Below the pieces are notes generated by a model. That model was not told the origin of the DNA, searched no databases, and saw nothing but the letters and a program-made list of their open reading frames with translations. A stretch of DNA of 64,000 nt from Deroplatys truncata (Eukaryota > Arthropoda > Insecta > Mantodea > Mantidae). The stretch is from the NCBI GenBank assembly GCA_030765065.1, contig CM060985.1:7316001-7380000 (forward strand). Direction: 5' to 3'. Position numbers and translations under genes: made by a program. Position 1 is the first letter of the stretch. The number at the start of each line of letters is the position of its first letter. Shown here one piece after another: positions 21,753-32,513 of the stretch.

Positions 21753-24044
21753 CTGAAACTAAGAGGTCACGTTTAGAACGAGATCAACTCTCGTGTGTAG
21801 CGAGATTCCTGAAACTTGAGAGGTCACGTTTAGAACGAGATCAACTCTCGTGTGTAGCGAGATTCCTTAAACTAAGAGGTCACGTTTAGAACGAGATCAA
21901 CTCTCGTGTGTAGCGAGATTCCTGAAACTAGGAGAAGTCACGTTTAGAACGAGATCAACTCTCGTGTGTAGCGAGATTCCTGAAACTTGAGAGGTCACGT
22001 TTAGAACGAGATCAACTCTCGTGTGTAGCGAGATTCCTTAAACTAAGAGGTCACGTTTAGAACGAGATCAACTCTCGTGGGTAGCGAGATTCCTTAAACT
22101 AAGAGATGTCACGTTTAGAACGAGATCAACTCTCGTGTGTAGCGAGATTCCTTAAACTAAGAGATGTCACGTTTACAACAGATCAACTCTCGTGTGTAGC
22201 GAGATTCCTGAAACTAGGAGAAGTCACGTTTAGAACGAGATCAACTCTCGTGTGTAGCGAGATTCCTGAAACTTGAGAGGTCACGTTTAGAACGAGATCA
22301 ACTCTCGCGTGTAGCGAGATTCCTTAAACTAAGAGATGTCAAGTTTAGAACGAGATCAACTCTCGTGGGTAGCGAGATTCCTGAAACTTGAGAGGTCACG
22401 TTTAGAACGAGATCAACTCTCGTGTGTAGCGAGATTCCTTAAACTAAGAGATGTCAAGTTTAGAACGAGATCAACTCTCGTGTGTAGCGAGATTCCTTAA
22501 ACTTGAGAGGTCACGTTTAGAACGAGATCAACTCTCGTGTGTAGCGAGATTCCTGAAACTAGGAGAAGTCACGTTTAGAACGAGATCAACTCTCGTGTGT
22601 AACGAGATTCCTGAAACTTGAGAGGTCACGTTTAGAACGAGATCAACTCTCGCGTGTAGCGAGATTCCTTAAACTAAGAGATGTCAAGTTTAGAACGAGA
22701 TCAACTCTCGTGGGTAGCGAGATTCCTGAAACTTGAGAGGTCACGTTTAGAACGAGATCAACTCTCGTGTGTAGCGAGATTCCTTAAACTAAGAGATGTC
22801 AAGTTTAGAACGAGATCAACTCTCGTGTGTAGCGAGATTCCTTAAACTAAGAGATGTCAAGTTTAGAACGAGATCAACTTTCGTGTGTAGCGAGATTCCT
22901 GAAACTAAGAGAGGTCACGTTTAGAACGAGATCAACTCTCGTGTGTAGCGAGATTCCTGAAACTAAGAGATGTCAAGTTTAGAACGAGATCAACTCTCGT
23001 GTGTAGCGAGATTCCTTAAACTAAGAGATGTCACGTTTAGAACGAGATCAACTCTCGTGTGCAGCGAGATTCCTGAAACTAAGAGAGGTCACGTTAAGAA
23101 CGAGATCAACTCTCGTGTGTAGCGAGATTCCTGAAACTAAGAGGTCACGTTTAGAACGAGATCAACTCTCGTGTGTAGCGAGATTCCTTAAACTAAGAGA
23201 TGTCAAGTTTAGAACGAGATCAACTCTCGTGTGTAGCGAGATTCCTGAAACTTTAGAGCTCACGTTTAGAACGAGATCAACTCTCGTGTGTAGCGAGATT
23301 CCTGAAACTAGAGAAGTCACATTTAGAACGAGATCAACTCTCGTGTGTAGCGAGATTCCTGAAACTAAGAGGTCACGTTTAGAACGAGATCAACTCTCGT
23401 TTGTAGCGAGATTCCTGAAACTAAGAGGTCGCGTTTAGAACGAGAGCAACTCTCGTGTGCAACGAGATTCCTGAAACTAAGAGAAGTCACGTTTAGAAGG
23501 AGATCAACTCTCGTGTGTAGCGAGATTCCTGAAATTAGGAGAGGTCACGTTTAGAACGAGATCAACTCTCGTGTGTAGCGAGATTCCTGAAAGTAAGAGA
23601 TGTCACGTTTAGAACGAGATCAACTCTCGCGTGCAACGAGATTCCTGAAATTAAGAGATGTCACGTTTAGAACGAGATCAACTGTCCTGTGTAGCGAGAT
23701 TCTTGAAACTAAGAGAAGTCAATTTAGAACGAGATCAACTCTCGTGTGTAGCGAGATTCCTGAAACTAAGAGAAGTCACGTCTAGAACGAGATCAACTCT
23801 CGTGTGTAGCGAGATTCCTGAAACTAAGAGAAGTCACGTTTAGAACGAGATCAACTGTCGTGTCTAGCGAGATTCCTGAAACTAAGAGAGGTCAGTTTAG
23901 AACGAGATCAACTCTCGTGTGTAGCGAGATTCCTGAAACTAAGAGAGGTCACGTTTAGAACGAGATCAACTCTCGCGTGTAGCGAGATTCCTGAAACTAA
24001 GAGGCCACGTTTAGAACGAGATCAACTCTCGCGTGCAGCGAGAT
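21753..24044 (+). repeat. Minisatellite array, about 40 units of 55-58 bp
   Basis: Each unit contains, in order, AAACTAAGAGAGGTCACG, TTTAGAACGAGATCAACT and CTCGTGTGTAGCGAGATTCC. The central ACGAGATCAACTCTCGT is a perfect 6-bp stem with a 5-base loop, so every unit can form a hairpin on either strand. Units differ at a few diagnostic positions (AACTTGAGAGG, AACTAGGAGAAG, AACTAAGAGATGTCAAG). These variants recur in the same order, for example starting at 22211 and again at 22556, showing higher-order duplication of about six units. Open frames here are by-products of 57-bp (19-codon) periodicity. The array length is likely variable between individuals. Confidence 0.95.
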
Positions 24045-25084
24045 GTCACATGTTTTGTTGATTCGCTAGCAGTCACATTATTTTCAACATGTTTTGCCTC
24101 ACACCAGGCAACACGCTACGTCATATTGCTTTCTGGATTTGTTTGCTAGGTAGTTCTGGTGTTATTCACCTGGTTCTTCCATTTCAGTTTCTTCTGAATT
24201 AATTCATAATTGCCGCCACAGGATGACGATTTGTATAGTGCGACCGCCAATCACGTAGAAAGACACAACGAAAGCAAGTCGAGTTATTAAACATGTGCAA
24301 ATACAAAGCGATTTGACTTGAAACAATGATATCGCACTGGTGTAAAGCCTTCAGTTCGTCTGCACCTTTAGGCCATGCTGTCTAAAAGTATTTTATATGC
24401 CCTTAGTAGTGCAATGTCTAGTGGCTAATTTAAACTGGTGGAGAAATACATTTGTGAAGTGGTAACAATTGAAGCGTTAATGAGCAAGTTGAGCAAAAAC
24501 GTTGAAAATCCTTGACTTTCACATTATATTTTTCCTAAAATTTAAAACCTATTTTCAGCGCAAAATGTGGTACCGCTCTGTATAACGCATGAAAAACAAT
24601 TCTGTAAACCTCACGCACAAATCAGTATATTTTCCAAACAATTCTAAAGCTAATAATATGCAATATATTGAAAGCTGCCAAAACAAGTAAATTGCAATAT
24701 TATTTGTTCTTTGCGTCTATTAAAAATGAGAATTTTATCTCCATTAATTCCGCTACTGTATAGCAATGAATACTTCTGTCCAAATCTGAATATTGAGGGC
24801 CAGGATTTAGCAACAAATGTTTTTGTTTTTATCAGAATGATGGAGGACTTCATAGTAACCACCTCTTGCGAAACAAAAGAAATATACATACATGTAAACT
24901 TTGGTCTATAAAAATATTTGAACACTGCGGAATTATTTGTAAGGAGAAACGTGTGGACATGACCAAACATAGCCTAGTGCGAGTGACCTCGCCCATTATT
25001 CACAAACAGGTGCATGACGTTGAGTTAATTAGCTGATATTATCTCATTGTACCAGCACATAACTGGGTAATAACGTATCTTCTT
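24045..25084. other. Unassigned non-coding stretch
   Basis: AT-rich DNA with no recognised gene or repeat. The overlapping opposite-strand frames at 24650-24970 carry no family motif. Confidence 0.45.
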
Positions 25085-25995
25085 TTATTACTTTCTCTAC
25101 TACGTATAGTAAGTAGGGGAAGTATTGCATTCCACCCAAAAATTCGATACCGAGATTTCACCGGAAATACATGTTTTGAGAATCACTGAATCCAAAAAAA
25201 ACATTTTTGGAAACATGTCCGTGTGTGTGTCTGTCTGTGTGTCTGTGTGTCTGTCTGTCTGTGTGTCTGTCTGTCTGTGTGTCTGTGTGTCTGTGAACAG
25301 CATAACTCAAAAACGAACAGTCGGATAAACACCAAACTTGGTATTTAGGTTCAGTATCTTCCAGAGATGCGACACGAAGGTTTTCAAGAAAATCCCCCCA
25401 CCCCAGACTACCCTTTACATGGAACATTTTTCGAAAATTTTAATTTTCTCAAAAACGGCTCTAACGATTTTGATTAAAATATCATATGTTTAAGATATTG
25501 TCATGACAAATAAAATGTATATCTCGAATTTTCTGGGAATGTCTCCAAAAATATTCTTCATTGTGAACGACTTTTGCATAACTGGTAAACCATAAGAGAT
25601 AGACAAAATTTTACTACACAAAAAATGTAGATCGCGTTAAAATACACAACTTATGTCATATACGTTTCTTTAGTTGAGTGAACCGTTTTCGAGATATTGC
25701 TTGTTATTTCCTTAAATTTTCCAATACTTATACTTTTTCTCAAATTCGTTATTCATTTTTTTTATGTCCTGAACATGCAAAGAGAATGGAATTCGCCACA
25801 TAGCAACCAGCGTTAAAATATTTGACTATCGCTTAAAAGCTACCATATTCCCCTTGCATCTACAAGAAAATTACCAATAAGATTGACATCTCGATATCTC
25901 GATTAACATGAAGCATATGGAGAATAGGCGTTTGTAAAATTAGATTGTACAAGAGTAGAGAAAGTCATGTGAGTGTAACACATCAGATTTTTTTT
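25085..25995 (+). mobile_element. DR1-A, complete reference copy, plus strand
   Basis: This is the clearest full copy. The 5' terminus is ACTTTCTCTACTACGTATAG at 25090. The 5' domain (TTCCACCCAAAAATTCGATA) follows, then an A-run, then a (GT)n/(CTGT)n microsatellite at about 25218-25293. Next come CAGCATAACTCAAAAACGAA, the AT-rich centre and TTTGACTATCGCTTAAAAGC. It ends with subterminal AGAGTAGAGAAAGTCATGTG and the terminal hairpin arms ATGTG and CACAT before CAGATTTTTT. Inverted subterminal repeats, a 3' hairpin, an internal microsatellite and T-run flanks are the known layout of Helentron-associated non-autonomous elements such as DINE-1. There is no coding capacity. Assignment to rolling-circle elements is my inference from structure. 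Confidence 0.85.
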
Positions 25996-26209
25996 ATATA
26001 ACTTGTACGCACTATTCTTATGAAATCTTATTTTTGTGTCTACTTCATGCTGATCGAGAATTTACAAAAATATCTTCATTACACATGGTAGAGCAGTGAA
26101 ATGTTTCAAACTCCACACTCTTTGTATAACTTGACACCTACAGCTTGTAATGAAGTATGGAAATAGTTAATCTCACAAGAAAATGTATTCGGCGTAAATT
26201 GTGCGTTTT
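25996..26209 (-). mobile_element. DR1 copy, minus strand, left part (split by SINE-2)
   Basis: ACTTGTACGCACTATTCTTA, TGTCTACTTCATGCTGATCG and TTCATTACACATGG match the DR1-B 3' half in reverse. The copy breaks at AAATTGTGCGTTTT and resumes after SINE-2. Confidence 0.7.
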
Positions 26210-26656
26210 GGATTGGATTGTGGAGCGGAGGGGATTCGGTACCGATCCAGAAATGAGGATATTGTACCTATGCCACCGGACGGCCGGAACCAGGACTGAC
26301 GGCACAACAACCTTCCAGATTAAGCCGCCCCGGCAGACCGTGCACCCCCAACCCACAGAGAGGGTTCAACATCACGCTCTGAAGGGCGGTCCGTACATCC
26401 TGACAAGCCGAGAGTCGAAAAGACTGAGAAAGTTCTACAAAGAACATGCTTTTCCCCTGTCACGCCGCACCGAAACACCAATGTCGACTCTTCCAACCCT
26501 GGAACAGACCTAACGGGGGTGAAGGATGAATGAAATGAGAAATGGGACGAAATAGAGGGACAGGAAATTTGGGGACTAGCATTCACCTGACGACCCCGGA
26601 AAACTCATTGGACAGAGTAGGCGGTCGCCGGGGATCGAACCCGGGACCTCGCTCGG
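26210..26656 (-). repeat. SINE-2 copy, minus strand, about 430-450 bp
   Basis: At the right end the minus strand has a tRNA-type B box (GGTCCCGGGTTCGATCCCCG). The body is long and GC-rich, with GGTTGGAAGAGTCGAC and GGTGCGGCGTGACAGGGGAA shared with copies at 31555, 44025 and 60080. It is flanked by an imperfect 14-bp target duplication (26196-26209, 26657-26670; 11 of 14 match). That duplication falls inside a DR1 copy whose two halves rejoin across it. Two 80-120 codon frames here are composition artefacts. Confidence 0.75.
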
Positions 26657-26930
26657 TAATTATGTGTTTTAGTAAGACCTACATGTTATCCGTACTATCT
26701 GTTTTGGTTAAGCAGTTATAAACAGTTATACATATTCATTGAGAATGAAGAGGCTGTTCCCAGAAACTTGCACTTTGTCAATGAAACATGTTAAACACGT
26801 GGCATTTAAACGAAAATGTTAGAGCCATGTTTGAGAAAATGGAAGGATAACTCGTGTTGGGAGAATTTTCTTGAATATCTTCGTGTCACACCTTTGCAAT
26901 ATACTGAAGCTCCACACATCCTATGTGCAC
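26657..26930 (-). mobile_element. DR1 copy, minus strand, right part (split by SINE-2)
   Basis: It resumes with TTATGTGTTTTAGTAAGACC and continues AATGAAGAGGCTGTTCCCAG and CTTCGTGTCACACCTTTGCA. Sequence from 26931 to 27139 is unassigned. A last DR1 5' piece at 27140-27200 (GTGAAATCTCGGTATTGAAT) may belong to the same copy. Confidence 0.7.
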
Positions 26931-27299
26931 GTGCAAACACAACTTTGTCAAACAGTTCATCACAAAATTAATTTGGGAAACTTAGAAACTAGTAGTTGTA
27001 GTAAAGTAAATTGTATTACTTTTCGTAATGAATTAGAAATATCATATAATCTAGCATGTAATATTAAAATGTGTAATGGAAGATGCTGTAATAAATAAAT
27101 AATACATAGACACAACACACGGATTATTTTCCTTGTTTTGGATTCAGCTGCCTCCAAAAGTGAAATCTCGGTATTGAATACAACACTAGAAGAGTAGAAC
27201 TGACACAAGCAGTGTTTGATATCCATGATAATGGGTGTCACCTTCCGAAAACACGGTTCGTGTCTGTCACTGCTTAACTATGCCAGTCGATCTATCACG

Positions 27300-28053
27300 T
27301 ACATAGTAGGTAGAGAAGGTTCTATACCCTGGTTTCGCTGGAAATACATGTTTTGAGACCCCCTGAATAAAATGGCTTTTTTTTAGAAAAAGGTCCGTGT
27401 GTATGTGGACAGCATAACTGAAAAAGAAAAGTCGGGTCCTGTTATTTAAGTTGAGTATCTTCTAAAGTTGCAACACGAAGATTTTCAAGAAAACCCACAC
27501 CCCAAACTATCCTTTGTATGGAAGATTTTTCGAAATATTTGATTTTCTAAAAATGGCTCTTACGATTTTGATTAAAACATGAACAATAAAATGTATGTCT
27601 TGAATTTTCTGGGAACACACTGTAAAGTCCTCTTCATTCGGAAAGAATTTTCTATACTCTTGTATAACTGGTAAACGTTAAGTGACAGACAAAAAAGTAG
27701 ATCGCTTTAGAAAAACACAATTTATTTCAAATAACTTTTTTGTGGCAACAGCCATTAGGGACATATCGGTTAGTAATGGTTCCGATTGTTCAATACTTTG
27801 TCATTCTTTTAAAGTTCTTTCAACGTTCAGTTGTTTCTCGTGATGTCATGGAAACAGTATGGAGCATATAGCGCCCAGTTGTTGAACATTTGACTATCGC
27901 TGTTCTCTATAACGAAATGTGTAATGTAGCCGTTTCTGTAAACGTTTATCTCGATTGAAATGAAGTGATAGGAAAATAAACTTTCTTAAGAGTAATTTGT
28001 ATACACTAATAAACAACGGAGGGTAGAGATAGTTATGTGAAAGTAACAGATCA
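27300..28053 (+). mobile_element. DR1-B copy, plus strand, complete
   Basis: The 5' end is degraded (ACATAGTAGGTAGAGAAGG), followed by ACATGTTTTGAGACCCCCTG and the internal TTTTTTTTAGAAAAAGGTCC. It contains GTTTCTCGTGATGTCATGGA and ends GAGGGTAGAGATAGTTATGT...AACAGATCAGA. Confidence 0.85.
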
Positions 28054-28054
28054 G

Positions 28055-28450
28055 AAATCTTTTAATTTCTGAAAAATGGATCTAATGACTGATTAAAATA
28101 TAATTTTAGATATTTCCATTGGAAAATGTGCTAAATTTTCTGGGAATACCTGTGAAGAATCGTTTGAATAATCGTAAGAAGTAGTCGAAAAACATTGTTG
28201 GTGTTATTAAAACGCAATTTACTTCAAATATATTTCCTTATGCCATTAAGTATATTACTTGCTATGAATTTAATTGTTAAATACTTGAAGTGCAAAGTGA
28301 GCATTTCTTTGTTTTTCGCGATGTGTTACATGCGGTATAGGAGACCCAATTTATAAACATTTGACTGTCACTTCAGTCTCCTGTATCTCTATTAACATGA
28401 AGTGGGTAGAAAAATTGAGTGAGTGGAGAAGGTAGCGCAGAGAAAGAAAG
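28055..28450 (+). mobile_element. DR1 fragment, plus strand, centre to 3' end
   Basis: It follows the preceding copy head-to-tail with no spacer. It starts in the centre (TCTGAAAAATGGATCTAATG) and passes TTTATAAACATTTGACTGTC to a decayed 3' end (GTAGCGCAGAGAAAGAAAG). Confidence 0.65.
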
Positions 28451-29154
28451 AAGTTAACTTGGTGCATGTATAAATCAAGTGGAAACACGTGACTCGTGGC
28501 CCTGACTGGGCGTAACTGAGACCATTTCGGGACTTAAGTGAGCTGTTTCACATTATTTACAATTGACAAACCCGCCGCTTCTGTCGTACTGCACTATTAA
28601 AACCAGTAAATATGTGTTTCTGAAGGACGTCAGAACTCTGACACATTGTAGCTAGTATATTGGCTGACCTTTGATTTGGTAGACTGTTTGCTCAATATGC
28701 TTTCTTACGTTGATTGGACTGCGATTTTCACTTTAGGTTCAATATGAGAATAAAAGTGCCAATTTAGAGAAAATTAGGCACGACAACCTCATTGTGACAG
28801 TTGTTCCAGTGGCGGCATGTCTATTTTCACAATAAGCGCAAGTATACATGCTCGATGCATGGTTTATGTGTGCAACACCATGAGGGGTTAAATGTAACCA
28901 CTTGTACAACATTTAATGTTGGTGTTGGGGGCCCAAACTGCAAAACTCGGCTTAAGTTTACTTCAATGTGCGCTTACAGTCATTTATTTATAACTGGAGC
29001 ATGTGCACCCTAAGACAAAACAAGCAGGTGCTTAGATTCTTATAGTGTTATTTCCAACTGCTAAGGCGCATTTGATTTTATGCTCACACTTTCAAACTGA
29101 AACACTCTCCTTTTCGTTTCCAAACTAAATAAGAAATATTATAGTCCTAAATGA
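28451..29154. other. Unassigned non-coding stretch
   Basis: No recognised gene or repeat. Confidence 0.4.
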
Positions 29155-29350
29155 AAAACCTGATGTGATACATTCACATGACGTTCTCTACCCTCTGTCT
29201 TTATTAGTGAGTATACAATTTATTCTTACAAAAGCTTATTTTTCTTTAGTCGAGATAAACCTTTACAGAAACAGCTACATTACACATTTCGTTATAGAGA
29301 ACAGCGATAGTCAAATGTTTAACAACTGCACGTTATATGCTGGTCTTAAA
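29155..29350 (-). mobile_element. DR1-B fragment, 3' end, minus strand
   Basis: It begins CCTGATGTGATACATTCACA, then GACGTTCTCTACCCTCTG. It includes GAGATAAACCTTTACAGAAA and TCAAATGTTTAACAACTGCA, and stops at TATGCTGGTC. Confidence 0.8.
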
Positions 29351-30887
29351 ATTCCATACGCATGGAAACAGCATGGGATGCATGAATGTCTTAAAATTAA
29401 TAGATATGCATAGAAAACGTACGGCATTGCCATATATTTAACAAATTAAAATGTAAATAATAAAGAAACATTGGAACTGCTACCGTGCAGAAACGCATCT
29501 TCCTACTGATCGCATAGCTTTGAAATGAACGAAGGCTGGTAATAAGTCGTGTATTGTGAACGCAGCTTCAACGAATGCTTCCGGCGTTTTCCGAATCGAA
29601 CTTGGCAGTTTTGTCTCGGGCTGTACGTGTGTAAAAGGTAGCTTTTCTGCTATGAATCATTCTAACAATCTTACTGTTGTTTACGCCTTCTACCTTCCCA
29701 TCATTATTTGGAACACAGGAACTGCGAACTTTATCTACTTTTCAGTGTTCGCATTGAAGAATTGTATACCTTTATGTGTGTTTCGTTTTTAGCTAGTATA
29801 TATAGTTTGCTTTATAAACCTAAGCCATTTGTACTAAAACTCCTTACTTCACAAACCTGTGAAAATACTATTTGCATGTGAAATAAAACACTTGTAAATT
29901 CTATAAGATTTCATTTGTAAATATTTAAGCTTCGATGTAAAGTTAGACTTTACAAACTTTCATTGCTAAACAGATTTTTACAAATTACAAAGTCTACGAT
30001 TTACAAGGATTGCAAATATTGTGAAACAGACCTCACAGCTTTATGAAGAAAGTAAAGTGCGTGTCTTCACATTTGATTCACTGGTTCCAGTTAACATATT
30101 CACTTTCCTGTATAAGGTGCTGCACTGACTGAATTGAGTAGCTCCGCTATTGTAGCATTTGCTCCAAGAATTGGTTGATTGAGTACTTCCACTGTTGTAG
30201 CAAGTTCTTCGAGAATTTGTTGATAGCCTCAGTGAGTACTAGCATTTGCTGATAGACGGTCTCAGTTGAGTAGTTTCACTATTGTACGACCTTTATTCAC
30301 TATTGTCTATTCCATTTCTGTGTGTTCCTGTAAGAGAGAATGACTTTGCCTCTGCTATTGAAATGTGCTATCTAGTTTTTACGTAGCCTCTGTCTTTCAG
30401 CATTTGTAATAACGTGGAAAGTGTTTTAAGTTGTGGTGATTTGACAGTAATAAGAGTACCTTGCGAGGCAGATGCGATCACCTGCGCAGTGAATTTATTT
30501 CTGTTTGGTTTATTTCTCTCAGAGGAAGTGGTTTATTTTTAAAAGCTTGACATTCCTTTCATGTAAATATGGGCAAGTTGTTTTATTTCGATAACTCTCC
30601 TCCAACCTTCTATATGGTTATATAAAGTGTCTGCAAGGTCATCGAAAAAGAGAAACACTGATCCTCGTGAAGGGCCATTTTTTGTTGTAAAGGGGAATTG
30701 ATTCACGTTCGGGTTTCAACACCACGGTTACCCCACCTTGGCATGTGACGCGACTTGCTCCACCTTTATATATCTGTTATACCATTCACGTAAAAAGCGA
30801 TTCTTTTTTACTAGCCATTGTTTCACGTGCTTACTTACAACATACGGAAATGTTTATTCGTGATAACAAGAAAGTAGGATGGGCCAG
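29351..30887. other. Unassigned stretch with a short degenerate tandem repeat
   Basis: Mostly unrecognised AT-rich sequence. At about 30130-30290 three to four degenerate units built on TTGAGTAGCTCCGCTATTGT occur in tandem, varying as TGAGTACTTCCACTGTTGT and TTGAGTAGTTTCACTATTGT. No coding function is supported. Confidence 0.45.
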
Positions 30888-31105
30888 ATTCACATGACTT
30901 TCTCTACCCCCTCTTCTACAAATTGTTCTCATAAAATGCTATTTTTTTGTGTACTTCTTCGGGATGACTTTGAAACAAATGGTTTGATTACACATTTCAT
31001 TGCACTATATTCATTCTGGCTTTGAAATTCCTTACCCTTTGTATGACATCGCAAGAAGAAAATGAATGTTGACTTAGCACTTGAGAAGCGAAAACTATTG
31101 GGAAA
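30888..31105 (-). mobile_element. DR1 fragment, 3' half, minus strand
   Basis: CAGATTCACATGACTTTCTC starts the 3' terminus; GACATCGCAAGAAGAAAATG and AATGTTGACTTAGCACTTGA follow in DR1-B order. Confidence 0.7.
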
Positions 31106-31239
31106 TTGTAACTCGTATATTATATCTGTGAAGTGATTAAAGACACAAAACATGTATCATGGCGTCTTCTAATCAGATTGCATGGTTTGATATGGTAACT
31201 TTTTGTGTAACCGTGGAACTTGACCAGTCCCCGGGTATG

Positions 31240-31275
31240 TTAATGGTACCGGCTCAGTCGGTTAGAGCAAGCGGA
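31240..31275 (+). repeat. tRNA A-box-like fragment (possible SINE head)
   Basis: CGGCTCAGTCGGTTAGAGCA resembles a tRNA A-box region as found at SINE heads. No B box follows, so this is a truncated or chance match. A short DR1 centre piece (ATCTTTCAAGACTGCGACCT...) follows at 31315-31400. Confidence 0.35.
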
Positions 31276-31554
31276 ACATTCTGTGCTACTGACTTTCTCG
31301 GTCGTCTAACAATCAATTCAGTATCTTTCAAGACTGCGACCTCTTCACCCGAAAATACGCTTTACATGCAAATTTATTTTCTCAAAAATGGCTCTGCTTT
31401 TCTCTCGAGATCATACAAAGAACATGGAATTTAAAAGCCTTTATAAAGACGTGACTATTGGTGAAAGTATCTCGGACAAGGTAATGCATGAATGAAATTT
31501 GGTGTTTGCAGTATGTGAGATATCTCTCTAAAATGTATGTTAACACCTACAAAG

Positions 31555-31745
31555 ATAGGATTGGGCGCAGAAGGGGACTTGGCATCTCGCTTACATCCAG
31601 GGCGGCTCTGTGGGGCCCGGAACCCCTGCCATGCACACGCCGACACTTGCAACCCTGAAAGGTGACATGAAATGAGGATGATCCTCCCCAGCATTTGCCT
31701 AGCGACCCATGGGTGAGGAAGATCGGCCACGTCCCGCTCGATCAC
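31555..31745 (-). repeat. SINE-2 fragment, minus strand
   Basis: It shares GCCGACACTTGCAACCCTGA, a TGAAATGAGGATG-like block and TTTGCCTAGCGACC with the SINE-2 copies at 26210 and 44025. The tRNA-like head is missing. Confidence 0.65.
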
Positions 31746-32299
31746 ATTAACAAGAATGTTTTTGCCATGTTTGTTTAAATATCAACTTTTTGTTGTGTAA
31801 ATTCATTCTTGCAATCAAAATACTCCACGCGATGCAGTTAAAAAAATCAGGTTTTACGGTTCACGAGTCTTCAAAAAGCTTGTTTGTATTAACCCGTAAT
31901 TATTGTAGAAAACTTATTGCATTTTGTACTCTTCAAAATAATTCATTTTTCAACAGTTAATAAGTTATTTTTCAAAATTGGAACATTATTTTTAAAAAAA
32001 ATATATGGTCATTTTCTTTAATTTACTTTTGAGACGTTGTACAAATATGTTGAAACAAATTGCCTCAAAAACTGCATCCTATGCAACATTTTGAGTATGG
32101 AAAAATACTGAAGAAAGATTTGCCAGAAAACAAGGTTTAAAGTTGAGGGGGCAGTTAACTGGTAGTTTAAGTGCGCCAAGTGGAAAAACCATGTTTTCCA
32201 AAATTTTATAATTCATATTATTTTATAATGAAAATAAATTATTTTTTATTTTTTTCAGTTGATAAAATTTCACAGATGCATTGCCTTAATAAGTAGTAG
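31746..32299. other. AT-rich stretch downstream of the GMC gene
   Basis: Very AT-rich, with poly-T runs on the plus strand. On the minus strand AATAAA at 32250-32245 could be a poly(A) signal for the GMC gene, but such words are common by chance here. Confidence 0.35.
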
Positions 32300-32360
32300 G
32301 CGGACTATTAACATTTTGTGGAAGAGGAGTGAGTGGATAAAGTCATGTGACTGCAACACA
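32300..32360 (+). mobile_element. DR1 3'-terminal fragment
   Basis: GGAAGAGGAGTGAGTGGATA followed by AAGTCATGTGACTGCAACAC is a DR1 3' terminus. It lies about 150 bp beyond the GMC stop codon, so it may be transcribed in the 3' untranslated region. Confidence 0.5.
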
Positions 32361-32513
32361 AGAACAACAGAAAACAAATTGAGTGCAGTTCACAAAGTGG
32401 TCGCTGGAGAGCAGCACAAGACATTTTAATGGTCAGTAAATTACAAATGATACAGAACCAGGGAGGTGAAGTTTCGCCTGCAAAACTAGTGAACACCTCC
32501 CTGCAAGCCAGTG

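Noticed and set aside
23028..23843. Repetitive protein-like frames (SRLERDQLSCVARFLKLR units) in the minisatellite.
   Set aside because: A 57-bp unit equals 19 codons, so frames stay open by periodicity. Units of 55, 56 and 58 bp break them, and there is no start, signal or expression evidence.
21753..24044. CRISPR-like array of regularly repeated units.
   Set aside because: The whole unit is repeated with small changes and no unique spacers. The context is eukaryotic. It is a minisatellite.
25158..25427. Similar open frames (FHVKGSLGWGDFLENLRVASLE...) recurring on one strand of several DR1 copies (25158, 39090, 40045, 51169).
   Set aside because: They recur because the DNA copies are similar. 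They have no consistent start, run into the CA tract as His-Thr repeats, break in most copies, and match no known domain.
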